This document shows positions 25,959 to 33,934 of a DNA stretch of 64,000 bases, piece after piece. The DNA lies in NCBI GenBank assembly GCA_965657965.1, contig CBFHQM010000001.1, positions 248,001 through 312,000 of the forward strand, given 5' to 3'. The position numbers were made by a program, and so were the translations under genes. The notes beneath the pieces were generated by a model that was not told the DNA's origin, made no database searches, and worked only from the letters and a program-made list of their open reading frames with translations. Within the stretch, counting starts at the first letter, position 1; each line of letters opens with the position of its first letter. Source of the DNA: UBA8752 sp965657965 (GTDB lineage: Bacteria; Bacteroidota; Bacteroidia; Flavobacteriales_D; Sanyastnellaceae).

Positions 25959-27383
25959 TTAGATTTCACTGACCTTCAACATATTGGACATACCGGCCTC
26001 TGCAATCGGCATGCTCGCCACGTGGATGACGCGGTCTCCTGCCTGCACAGCGCCTTCCTTCTGAAGGATGTTTTTGACGTCCGCAATGGTGTGATCCGTC
26101 GACACCATCTTGTCGTAGAGATGGGCCTCTACCCCCCAGCACAGGGCCAACTGACCCAGAATGCTTTGGTTCCCAGTGAAGACATGGATGGTCGCTTTGG
26201 GCCGCTGGCTGGCCACCTTGTAGGCGGTGTAACCACTAAAGGTCATGGTCACAATCGCCTTGGCCTCTACCCGCTGAGCCAGTTCGCAGGCATTGTAACA
26301 AATGGCGTCGGTCACCTGACGTTCAGGTCGAATCGTTTCCGGTTCGCGGAACAAGTGATAGATCCTTGGCTCTTTTTCGATTTCCGTTACAATCAATCGC
26401 ATCGCTTTGATGACTTCAATGGGATGCTCTCCCACCGACGTCTCGCCACTCAACATGACTGCGTCAGCGCCGTCCAATACGGCATTGGCCACGTCGGTCA
26501 CCTCTGCCCGTGAAGGCGCGATGCTGTCGATCATGGACTCCATCATTTGCGTCGCCACGATCACCGGCTTTCCTTGACGCTGGCACATCTCAATGGTGCG
26601 CTTTTGAATCATCGGAACCTGTTCCATGGGCACTTCGACGCCCAAATCTCCTCGGGCAATCATCACCGCATCGGTACTTTGGACAATGCCCTCTAGATCT
26701 TCGACCGCCTCCGGCTTCTCGATTTTGGCCACAATGCGCGCATGGCTTCCCGCACTTTGAATGCGCGCACGCAAATCCACAACGTCTTCGGATGAGCGGA
26801 CAAAACTGAGTCCAATCCAATCCACACCCAGCTCGAGTGCAAAGTCTAAGTCTGCGCAATCCTTGGGTGTCAAGCTTGGCAAGCTGATCGCCGTCGAAGG
26901 CAAATTCAATCCCTTTCTGGAATTCAGAATGCCGCCGTGCTCAACCACGCACACCACCGTGTCTACTCCGTTGGACTCTTCCACGCGCAACCGCAACTTC
27001 CCATCGTCAAGCAACACAGGTTCCCCGGCCTTGACATCGGCTGCAAACTTCTCGTAGCGGGTCCACGCTAGGTCGGCGTTGCCCGTGCCCTCGCCCACCT
27101 TAATGGTCAACTTGGATCCCGCAACAAGCTCTGCGCCGTCCTCCATCATGCCCACCCTCAACTTTGGGCCTTGCATGTCCGCCAGCAACGCTGTGTGCGT
27201 GCCGAGCTTATTGTCTATGTCTTTGACCCTTTGGACCGTGGTCGCATGGGTCTCGTAATCTCCGTGGGAGAAGTTCAATCGGATCACATTGACCCCTTCA
27301 CGGATCATGCCTTCCAAAACGTCCGACGACGTGCTTGCAGGGCCGACTGTGGCCACGATTTTGGTGAATTTCTGAGACATCAT
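25959..27383 (-). CDS. pyk: pyruvate kinase
   Basis: A 474-residue glycolytic enzyme converting phosphoenolpyruvate and ADP to pyruvate and ATP. Substrate and metal motifs are present: VIRLNFSHGDYETH, KIEKPEAVEDL and MIARGDLGVEVP. The C-terminal regulatory domain runs from about residue 350. Two starts are possible. The ATG at 27383 has a purine-rich AGGAAAG eight bases ahead and gives the normal length. The ATG at 27407 overlaps the upstream stop as ATGA and would add MKPRKERR. I prefer 27383. It is the last gene of acpP-fabF-rnc-IPExxxVDY-pyk. Confidence 0.95.
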   Translation of the reverse strand: MMSQKFTKIVATVGPASTSSDVLEGMIREGVNVIRLNFSHGDYETHATTVQRVKDIDNKLGTHTALLADMQGPKLRVGMMEDGAELVAGSKLTIKVGEGTGNADLAWTRYEKFAADVKAGEPVLLDDGKLRLRVEESNGVDTVVCVVEHGGILNSRKGLNLPSTAISLPSLTPKDCADLDFALELGVDWIGLSFVRSSEDVVDLRARIQSAGSHARIVAKIEKPEAVEDLEGIVQSTDAVMIARGDLGVEVPMEQVPMIQKRTIEMCQRQGKPVIVATQMMESMIDSIAPSRAEVTDVANAVLDGADAVMLSGETSVGEHPIEVIKAMRLIVTEIEKEPRIYHLFREPETIRPERQVTDAICYNACELAQRVEAKAIVTMTFSGYTAYKVASQRPKATIHVFTGNQSILGQLALCWGVEAHLYDKMVSTDHTIADVKNILQKEGAVQAGDRVIHVASMPIAEAGMSNMLKVSEI

Positions 27384-27403
27384 ACGACGTTCTTTCCTAG
27401 GTT

Positions 27404-27826
27404 TCATTCGTAATAAAGCACCTCGTGTCCGCGCACAGCTTTGGCCTCCACAGGGAAGCATGCTGCCACGCGTCTCATGGTGCGCAGCCCATCCATCAAC
27501 TGACTCGCCTGTTCTCCAATAATGGATTCAATCCGAAGCAGGTAGTCAAAATGGACAAGGTTGGGGATCATTGCCCCTTCCGGTGACCGGTTCCAGACAA
27601 CATCGAAGGTCCATCCTCCGAATTCGTCTTCATGCCGCCAAACACAGTGTTGACTTGGCGGACGCTTTTTGTGAAGCACCTGCAGCTCCTGGTGAAAGGA
27701 GAGTTCGGTGCCCAAGGCTCGATTGAGGTTCCAGCAGAATCGATGGCCTGCATCAGCACAGCTTACCCCAAGAAAGTCAAAGGGTAATTCCTCTTCCTCG
27801 ATGTCGAGTCGAAGGGTGGCTGCCAT
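27404..27826 (-). CDS. IPExxxVDY-family protein
   Basis: A 140-residue protein with no signal peptide. The family signature appears as IPNLVHFDYLL, a variant of IPExxxVDY. This family is known as a small Bacteroidota protein encoded between rnc and pyk, exactly as here. Its function is unknown. It lies 33 bases after rnc, and its stop overlaps a possible upstream ATG of pyk. Confidence 0.85.
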   Translation of the reverse strand: MAATLRLDIEEEELPFDFLGVSCADAGHRFCWNLNRALGTELSFHQELQVLHKKRPPSQHCVWRHEDEFGGWTFDVVWNRSPEGAMIPNLVHFDYLLRIESIIGEQASQLMDGLRTMRRVAACFPVEAKAVRGHEVLYYE

Positions 27827-27859
27827 CGCTGTTCAGACCAGCGTCCCAAAACAGGACCC

Positions 27860-28564
27860 TTAGTCGTTGCCGAAGATATGACGACAAGCAACGCGGGCCG
27901 CCGCTTGCTCTGCTGACTTTTTTGACGGGCCATCGGATGTGCCCATCACCTTGCCTCCAACCAACACTTGCATCTCATAACGGTGCTCGCCATCTCGCTT
28001 GAATTCTCGCACCACATTGAATTGAACTTTCCGCCTGCGCTTTTGACCCCACTCGTGGAGTTTGCTCTTGAAGTCCACGGTCGCCTGCAGGCGATTTTCC
28101 ATGTCGAACCGCTTGAACAGTTTCAACACTCCGCGCTGCGTGCGACGAAATCCCTTGTCCAAAAACACGGCCCCCACCAAAGACTCCATGGCGTTTCCAA
28201 GCAAGGATGCGTGCACGGTCCCCTTCCCGGTTTGAGCGTCCAACACATGGCCCACTCCTATTTCTTCTCCCAACCAATTCAAGGCTTCTCGGCTCACCAA
28301 CCGGGCTTTCATCCGGGTCATCTCTCCTTCGTCACCCTGAGGAAATTGCCGGAACAGCATCTCCACAACCACCATGTCCAAAACGGAATCTCCCAGGAAT
28401 TCCAAGCGCTCATTGCTCGGCAATCCATCTTGTTGACAGGAAAGGGAACTCGAATGCCGAAGCGCCTCGAGATAATGACTCAGTGTGGAAGGGCGCACGC
28501 CGAAATGGCGGCGAATGAACCTCTTGATGCGTGCTTCTCGTGTGCTCCGAATACCAAAAGGCAT
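27860..28564 (-). CDS. rnc: ribonuclease III
   Basis: A 234-residue double-strand RNA endonuclease used in rRNA and mRNA processing. The catalytic signature is NERLEFLGDSVLDMVV, the second acidic site lies near NAMESLVGAVFLDKG, and a double-stranded-RNA-binding domain fills residues about 160-232. The start overlaps the fabF stop by one base (TGATG at 28562-28566). An rnc gene after acpP-fabF is a standard bacterial arrangement. Confidence 0.95.
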   Translation of the reverse strand: MPFGIRSTREARIKRFIRRHFGVRPSTLSHYLEALRHSSSLSCQQDGLPSNERLEFLGDSVLDMVVVEMLFRQFPQGDEGEMTRMKARLVSREALNWLGEEIGVGHVLDAQTGKGTVHASLLGNAMESLVGAVFLDKGFRRTQRGVLKLFKRFDMENRLQATVDFKSKLHEWGQKRRRKVQFNVVREFKRDGEHRYEMQVLVGGKVMGTSDGPSKKSAEQAAARVACRHIFGND

Positions 28565-29811
28565 CAGAACTTCCGCACAATCACCGAAGCGTTGTGACCG
28601 CCAAAACCAAAGGTGTTGGACAGCGCAGCGCGAACAGTCCGCTCTTTTTTGACGTTGAAAGTGTAGTCCAACGATTGATTCAACGCTGGATCTGGATCCG
28701 TCGAGTTGATCGTGGGTGGCACCACATCTTCGGTTATGGCCATAATGCAGGCCAATGTCTCAATCGCACCGGCTGCACCGAGCAAGTGACCCGTCATCGA
28801 CTTTGTGCTGGAAATGCTCAACGTTTGGGCGTGGTCACCAAAGACTTCCTCAATGGCTTTGACCTCGGCCAAGTCCCCGAGCGGTGTCGATGTGCCGTGC
28901 ACATTCACGTAGTCCAACTCATCTGGAGACATTCCCGCGTCTTGGAGTGCCGCACGCATCACATTTCTCGCACCCAATCCTTCGGGGTGTGGCGCTGTCA
29001 TGTGATGAGCATCCGCGGATGCTCCGCCGCCCATCACCTCACAGATGATGTTGGCTCCGCGGGCTTGCGCATGCTCTAAAGACTCTAAAACAACAGCTCC
29101 TGCACCTTCTCCAAGCACGAAGCCATCGCGGTGTACATCGAATGGCCGTGAAGCCACAGATGGGTCTTCGTTGCGCGTCGACAAGGCTTTCATGGCACCA
29201 AAACCGCCAATTCCAGCCTCGACCACTGCCGCCTCGGCACCGCCACTGACCATGGCGTCGGCCTTTCCGTAGCGAATGGCATTGAACGCATCAATGATGG
29301 CGTTGGTGGCACTGGCACAGGCCGATACGCAAGCGTAGTTCGGCCCCCTAAAGCCGTATTCCATGCTGATGTGACCAGCACAGATGTCCCCGATCATTTT
29401 CGGAATGAAGAACGGATTGAACCGTGGCGTTCCATCTCCTGATGCGAAGGACATGATCTCTTGTTGGAAGGTGAACAAGCCACCGATTCCACTGCCAAAA
29501 ATGACACCAACCCGGTCGAGATCAGGGTTGGACTCTGCCAATCCGGATTGGGCCACCGCTTGACGCGCCGCCACCATTCCGTATTGGGCATAAGGATCCA
29601 GTTTGCGCGCTTCTTTTCGATCGAAGTGCTCAAGCGGATCCCACCCCTTCACCTCACAGGCGAATTGGGTCTTGAATTTGGAGGCATCAAATCGGGTAAT
29701 GGGTCCAGCTCCACTCACGCCCTGTTTGAGGGCGGCGAAGAAAGACGGAACGTCGTTGCCTAAAGGAGTCAGGCAACCCATTCCCGTGATGACGACACGG
29801 TTCAGCTCCAT
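28564..29811 (-). CDS. fabF: beta-ketoacyl-ACP synthase II
   Basis: A 415-residue condensing enzyme of fatty-acid elongation. The catalytic triad is visible: Cys in VSACASATNA, His in VHGTSTPLGD, and His in KSMTGHLLGAAG, with the C-terminal loop NTFGFGGHNAS. The start MELNRVVITGMG at 29811 lies 7 bases after acpP. The open frame further upstream overlaps acpP and is rejected. Confidence 0.97.
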   Translation of the reverse strand: MELNRVVITGMGCLTPLGNDVPSFFAALKQGVSGAGPITRFDASKFKTQFACEVKGWDPLEHFDRKEARKLDPYAQYGMVAARQAVAQSGLAESNPDLDRVGVIFGSGIGGLFTFQQEIMSFASGDGTPRFNPFFIPKMIGDICAGHISMEYGFRGPNYACVSACASATNAIIDAFNAIRYGKADAMVSGGAEAAVVEAGIGGFGAMKALSTRNEDPSVASRPFDVHRDGFVLGEGAGAVVLESLEHAQARGANIICEVMGGGASADAHHMTAPHPEGLGARNVMRAALQDAGMSPDELDYVNVHGTSTPLGDLAEVKAIEEVFGDHAQTLSISSTKSMTGHLLGAAGAIETLACIMAITEDVVPPTINSTDPDPALNQSLDYTFNVKKERTVRAALSNTFGFGGHNASVIVRKF

Positions 29812-29818
29812 GCGGGGC

Positions 29819-30052
29819 TTACTTCGCGTTCTCGATGTATTCGATGGCTTGGCCGACAGTACCGATTTTCTCGGCCTGGTCGTCCGGGATGGCAATGTTG
29901 AACTCTTTCTCGAATTCCATGATCAACTCAACGGTATCGAGAGAGTCAGCACCAAGGTCATTGGTGAACCCTGCTTCGTCGTTTACTTCAGAAGCTTCTA
30001 CGCCGAGCTTGTCGACGATGATTGCGGTCACTTTTTCGCGGATTTCAGACAT
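29819..30052 (-). CDS. acpP: acyl carrier protein
   Basis: A 77-residue acidic carrier protein. The phosphopantetheine-attachment serine is in GADSLDTVELIMEFEKEF. It is the first gene of the fab-rnc-pyk set, and its upstream 140 bases should hold the promoter. A TTACTTTG on the minus strand (bases 30078-30085) is one mismatch from the Bacteroidota -7 consensus, 25 bases before the ATG. Confidence 0.97.
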   Translation of the reverse strand: MSEIREKVTAIIVDKLGVEASEVNDEAGFTNDLGADSLDTVELIMEFEKEFNIAIPDDQAEKIGTVGQAIEYIENAK

Positions 30053-30077
30053 GCTTTCAGGTGTTGTGAATGCGGTG

Positions 30078-30085
30078 CAAAGTAA
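30078..30085 (-). promoter_or_regulatory. possible -7 promoter element for acpP
   Basis: TTACTTTG on the minus strand, one mismatch from TAnnTTTG, lies 25 bases before the acpP ATG. No TTG is found at the expected -33 distance, so this is tentative. Confidence 0.28.
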
Positions 30086-30192
30086 ATGCCCCTTTTCTTA
30101 GTTACGGCCACTGATTTCGCCCTTGGAAGGAAAGTTCCATCCCCAATGGTTGAAAACACACGCAACCCACTAAAAATGAGCATTTTAATTCT

Positions 30193-30882
30193 TTACTTCT
30201 CCTCGGATTTCGGGTAATGATTGAGGATTTCGTTCAATGGTTTCCGAAAAAGGTTAGGCACAGTAGCATCAGATGAGGGCCATCCCACGGGAATGTTCAG
30301 AAAAGCGCGCTCATTGTCGGGACGGCCCAAGATTTTAGCCAAGAAATTCATGGGCGAAGGGGTGTGCGTCAGGGCAACCAACCCGGCGGCATGCAAAGCG
30401 GCCAAAAGGAAACCCACCGCGATTCCACAACTCTCAGACACATAGTAATTCGGCTTGCGCTGCCCTGTTTCTTCGTCGACTTCGTGGATCTTTTTGAACA
30501 CCACAATCAGCGCAGGCGCCTCCTCGATGTAAGGTTTGATGTGGTCTGTTCCCAATGGGGACAAATCATCCAGCCACGCCTGGGTCATCCTTTCTTCATA
30601 GCTCAAGCGCTCTTCCTTTTCCACTGCCGTTCGAATCTGCTTGCGCAATTCTACATCGGTCACCACGCAAAAAGACCACGGCTGCATGTGCGCGCCGCTG
30701 GGCGCGGTGCCCGCAATGTGTATGGCTTTCTCCAACACCTCGAGGGGAACAGGTTCTGAGCTGAACGAACGCACACTCCTGCGTTTGGACATCTCCACGT
30801 ACATGGCGTCCAATCGCTTGGCCATTTCGGCCTCAGACAAACGCGGCAAAGCGTAAGGGATCCGCGCTGCGCCTTCCTTCAT
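30193..30882 (-). CDS. iodotyrosine-deiodinase-like nitroreductase-family flavoprotein
   Basis: A 229-residue FMN enzyme of the nitroreductase fold. The N-terminal FMN loop is RRSVRSFSSEPVP, followed by TAPSGAHMQPWSF. The active-site lid that defines iodotyrosine deiodinases is present: E91 and Y95 in EERLSYEERM and K116 in TDHIKPYIEE. They align with Glu157, Tyr161 and Lys182 of human IYD. The C-terminal part (GRPDNERAFLNIPVGWPS, then ATVPNLFRKPL) also fits IYD. It probably reductively dehalogenates halotyrosines or related phenols. The ATG at 30882 overlaps the mlaF stop (ATGA). The frame is open further upstream inside mlaF. Confidence 0.87.
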   Translation of the reverse strand: MKEGAARIPYALPRLSEAEMAKRLDAMYVEMSKRRSVRSFSSEPVPLEVLEKAIHIAGTAPSGAHMQPWSFCVVTDVELRKQIRTAVEKEERLSYEERMTQAWLDDLSPLGTDHIKPYIEEAPALIVVFKKIHEVDEETGQRKPNYYVSESCGIAVGFLLAALHAAGLVALTHTPSPMNFLAKILGRPDNERAFLNIPVGWPSSDATVPNLFRKPLNEILNHYPKSEEK

Positions 30883-31640
30883 TTTCTGCGCAACTGATTC
30901 CGAATGTCCTTCATTAGATCTGATGCATAGACAAACTGATCCAGAGACTGAACCCCACTGTCGAGAATGCTCTGGCGATCGCCATGCCAAGCCACACGCC
31001 CTTCGTGCAAAAAGTGAATGCTCTCTCCGATTTCAATCACGCTGTTCATGTCGTGGGAAATGACCACCGTGGTGGTTCCGTATTCATGGGTCAGGTCCTT
31101 GATCAAGTTGTCGATGATGATGGCCGTTTGCGGGTCCAACCCTGAGTTGGGCTCATCGCAAAAGAGGTACTTGGGCTTGCCTACAATGGCGCGCGCCAAG
31201 GCAACCCTTTTTTGCATTCCCCCCGAGACTTCCGCGGGAAACCGATGCTCCGCCCCCAGAAGCTCAACCCTGCGCAAGCATTCCATGGCCCTCGCCTTTC
31301 GCTCGTCTTCGGACATTTCTCCAAACATGCGGAGCGGAAACTCCACATTTTCCAAAACGGTCATGGAGTCAAACAAGGCGCCGCCTTGGAACAACATTCC
31401 AATTTCGCGCCGGACGGCCTCACGGCCTTTCCGATTCAACTCAGAAAACACCGCACCCCCATATTCTACGCTGCCAGAGTCCACCTCCAAAAGACCGACC
31501 ATGCACTTGGTCAACACTGACTTTCCTGAGCCGCTGCGGCCAATGATGAAATTGACCTGTCCCGACTTGAATTCCGCGTCGATGCCGTGCAAAACAGCCT
31601 TGTCGCCAAAGGCCTTTTTTACGCCCTTGGTCCGAATCAT
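30879..31640 (-). CDS. mlaF: MlaF-like ABC transporter ATP-binding protein
   Basis: A 253-residue ATPase of an MCE/Mla-type lipid transporter. Walker A is GRSGSGKSVLTKC, the signature is VSGGMQKRVALARAI, Walker B is YLFCDEPNSGLDP, and the switch histidine lies in VVISHDMNS. It overlaps mlaE (ATGA at 31637-31640) and is followed by the deiodinase-like gene, not by the MCE-domain mlaD that usually comes next. Confidence 0.92.
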   Translation of the reverse strand: MIRTKGVKKAFGDKAVLHGIDAEFKSGQVNFIIGRSGSGKSVLTKCMVGLLEVDSGSVEYGGAVFSELNRKGREAVRREIGMLFQGGALFDSMTVLENVEFPLRMFGEMSEDERKARAMECLRRVELLGAEHRFPAEVSGGMQKRVALARAIVGKPKYLFCDEPNSGLDPQTAIIIDNLIKDLTHEYGTTTVVISHDMNSVIEIGESIHFLHEGRVAWHGDRQSILDSGVQSLDQFVYASDLMKDIRNQLRRK

Positions 31641-32374
31641 GTCAACAGCAATTGGGTGATCACCAAGTTGGCCACCATGACAATGACCACGCTGTACACC
31701 ACAGCTTTGGTGCTAGAGCGACCCACCTCGCGCGCCCCCCCTTGCGTGTAATAACCGTGGTAGGCACTCACGCTGGTGATGATGAGCGCAAACACACATG
31801 TCTTGATCAACGCGTAGGTCACGTCGAATGGACTAAAGTCCATCTGAAGACCGTACTCAAAGTCGGCATAGGTGCTGAGTTCAGCAACGTCACAGATCAA
31901 CGCTCCAGCGCCAATGCCCAACACCATGGAGATGATCACCAAGAAGGGGAAAATCAACAACGCCGCCACCAATTTGGGCAACACCAAATGCGAGATGCTG
32001 CGCACGCCCATAACCTCGAGCGCGTCGATTTGCTCGGTGACCTGCATCGTCCCGATTTGAGATGCGATGTTGGACCCCACTTTGCCCGACAAAATCACCG
32101 GGATAATGGTGGGCGCAAACTCCAAAATCATGGTTTGTCGAACAGTGAACCCTACGGTGTAGGCGGGAATCCAACCTCCAATTTGATGGGCCGTTTGAAT
32201 GGCAATGACCGCGCCCATGAACAAGCTGAGCAAGGCAACAATGCCCACACTCTGAACCCCGATGGCTTCGAGTTCTACGACCGTCGCATTCACGAAAACC
32301 TTGCTTTTCTGCGGGCGGCGCAAAGCGGCTGCAAAAAAGGAGAAGAACCGTCCAATGTGGAAGAGAAAGGCCAT
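31637..32374 (-). CDS. mlaE: MlaE-family ABC transporter permease
   Basis: A 245-residue inner-membrane permease with five or six hydrophobic segments. The family core is seen in SLFMGAVIAIQTAHQIG, EFAPTIIPVILSGKVGS and EQIDALEVMGVRS. It would move phospholipids between membranes together with MlaF. I prefer the ATG at 32374 (MAFLFHIGRFF), which matches the usual MlaE beginning. A GTG at 32422 is also in frame. A 250-base non-coding stretch separates it from manC. Confidence 0.9.
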   Translation of the reverse strand: MAFLFHIGRFFSFFAAALRRPQKSKVFVNATVVELEAIGVQSVGIVALLSLFMGAVIAIQTAHQIGGWIPAYTVGFTVRQTMILEFAPTIIPVILSGKVGSNIASQIGTMQVTEQIDALEVMGVRSISHLVLPKLVAALLIFPFLVIISMVLGIGAGALICDVAELSTYADFEYGLQMDFSPFDVTYALIKTCVFALIITSVSAYHGYYTQGGAREVGRSSTKAVVYSVVIVMVANLVITQLLLT

Positions 32375-32624
32375 GCCGTGAAAACGAAGGTAAGCACCGG
32401 GCGCGGCGATGAGGATTGTCACCCAAATGGGACGCTTCCGTCAATGAAACAGGGCCCTGCCCCTTGCAACTTCGCCTCAATGGTCAACGGCAATCCGCCT
32501 TCGCCCCCGCAGCGACACGCAAGCTGGCCCCAATTGCGCCGACATATACACCTACATAAGCACCTCTGGCGCTGCGCCGGTCCTTTCCGGCGCGGCGCAG
32601 GGGTCTCCTTCGCTTCCAAGCGAA
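32375..32624. other. 250-base non-coding gap between mlaE and manC
   Basis: One of the longest gene-free stretches in the window. It contains the two hairpins near manC and should contain the mlaEF promoter, but I see no good TTG / TAnnTTTG pair. Open frames here have no start, signal or family features. Confidence 0.5.
32568..32624 (-). terminator. two hairpins directly downstream of manC
   Basis: Right after the manC stop, TTCGCTT and AAGCGAA (32609-32624) form a perfect 7-base-pair stem with a two-base gap. A GC-rich stem follows, GCGCCGG-tccttt-CCGGCGC at 32574-32593, which can be extended to about 32568-32598. No T tract follows on the minus strand, so this is not a classical intrinsic terminator. 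It could end the transcript or protect its 3' end. Confidence 0.4.
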
Positions 32625-33719
32625 TCAAACCAAGGGCTCTCCCTTTTCGGCCTTGAGGCGAGAAACGAGTTGCTTGACCCACTGCTCTTCACTTCTTGGA
32701 CAAATCAGCAGCGCATCGGGCGTGTCGACCACAATAAAGTCCTCTAGGCCTTTGGCTACGATGAGCTTCTTGCCTTCGGCAGCCACCATCAAACCACTCG
32801 AGCCGTCGGAAATCAAAGCGGCACCAGACACTGCATGGCCTTCGTCGTCTCGGTCGAGCTTTTCGTACAAGGAGCCCCATGTGCCCAAATCACTCCAACC
32901 ATACTCTCCCAGGACAACGCCAACATTTGGCGCCTTTTCCATGATGCCATAGTCGATGCTGATGTTTTCGGCTGCTCCATAAATGGCCAAAATTGCCGCC
33001 TCTTCTCGCGCGGTTCCCAAGTCCCCTTTGTGCTCTTCAAACAAATTGTGGAGGTCCGGCATTTGGTCTTCAAAGCGATCGAGAACCGATTGAACAGACC
33101 ACACAAAAATCCCCGCATTCCAACAAAAATCCCCAGACGCGAGGAACTTCTCAGCCAAGGCCAAGTCTGGCTTCTCGGTGAACGTACGCACTTGACGTAA
33201 GCGTTGATCCTCTGCACCTGGCAAGTCCTCGAACTGAATGTAGCCATACCCGGTATCGGGTCGTGTTGGGGTAATGCCCAGAGTAAGCAATTGATTGGAG
33301 TTGGACGCCCGATGGACCGCCACTGAAAGCACATCCAAAAATCCAGCTTCGTCCTCAATCAGGTGATCTGCAGGGGCCACCACCATGGTGGCTTCGGCGT
33401 CCCGGGCCACAATACGCCGCGCCGCGAATGCCAGACACGGTGCAGTATTGCGCATGAACGGCTCACACAAAACTTGATCTTCTGGAATCCCGGGCAACTG
33501 GGCCAATATATCGGCTTTGTAACGGGCATTGGTCACCACATAAAGCCGGTCCATTGGCACCATGGGGGCCAAGCGATCGGCCGTCATTTGAATGAGCGTC
33601 CGTCCACGGTCGAGAATGTCAAGAAATTGCTTCGGCCTTGCCGAACGGCTCATCGGCCAGAATCGGGATCCGACGCCACCGGCCATGATGACCGCGTATG
33701 TGTGCTCTTGTTGGGCCAT
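32625..33719 (-). CDS. manC: mannose-1-phosphate guanylyltransferase
   Basis: A 364-residue nucleotidyltransferase making GDP-mannose from GTP and mannose-1-phosphate. The nucleotide-binding signature is GGVGSRFWPMSRSARPKQF at the N-terminus. Further motifs are EPFMRNTAPCLAFAA, VAPADHLI and FCWNAGIFVW. It is the short, single-function form without the isomerase domain. The ATG at 33719 gives MAQQEHTYAVIMAGG. The frame is open upstream through the small lipoprotein gene, which uses another frame. GDP-mannose feeds glycan and polysaccharide synthesis. Confidence 0.93.
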   Translation of the reverse strand: MAQQEHTYAVIMAGGVGSRFWPMSRSARPKQFLDILDRGRTLIQMTADRLAPMVPMDRLYVVTNARYKADILAQLPGIPEDQVLCEPFMRNTAPCLAFAARRIVARDAEATMVVAPADHLIEDEAGFLDVLSVAVHRASNSNQLLTLGITPTRPDTGYGYIQFEDLPGAEDQRLRQVRTFTEKPDLALAEKFLASGDFCWNAGIFVWSVQSVLDRFEDQMPDLHNLFEEHKGDLGTAREEAAILAIYGAAENISIDYGIMEKAPNVGVVLGEYGWSDLGTWGSLYEKLDRDDEGHAVSGAALISDGSSGLMVAAEGKKLIVAKGLEDFIVVDTPDALLICPRSEEQWVKQLVSRLKAEKGEPLV

Positions 33720-33934
33720 GTCGATGTGCCTTTCAAATGGGGGGTCTGCAAAGATACCCCTTGCTTTTGTGTGGTGTGCACCGAAAAAGAAGGACACGTC
33801 TTGCACTTCGGTCGCCGCTTCCGCTTCGGGCGGTGAACATGCCTTTGTGGCGCACAACCCAACGCAAAAACCGCCAACAACGCCAGGGCAATGGCCCGTG
33901 GGCCCCACAAGCGTTTGGCCATTCCTGCTTTCAT
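33650..33934 (-). CDS. small putative lipoprotein between fumC and manC
   Basis: A 94-residue frame. Its start ATG overlaps the fumC stop as ATGA (33931-33934). Residues 5-27 form a signal peptide ending in a lipobox (AVFALGC), then a very basic, His/Lys/Arg-rich stretch (HRPKRKRRPKCKTC) with two more cysteines. The last 23 codons overlap the start of manC in another frame. The coupling and the lipobox argue that it is real. The overlapping tail makes its true end uncertain. I do not recognise the family. Confidence 0.5.
   Translation of the reverse strand: MKAGMAKRLWGPRAIALALLAVFALGCAPQRHVHRPKRKRRPKCKTCPSFSVHTTQKQGVSLQTPHLKGTSTWPNKSTHTRSSWPVASDPDSGR

Noticed and set aside
31652..32656. 334-codon plus-strand open frame over mlaE
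   Set aside because: His-rich composition with no domain, antisense to a clear permease gene.
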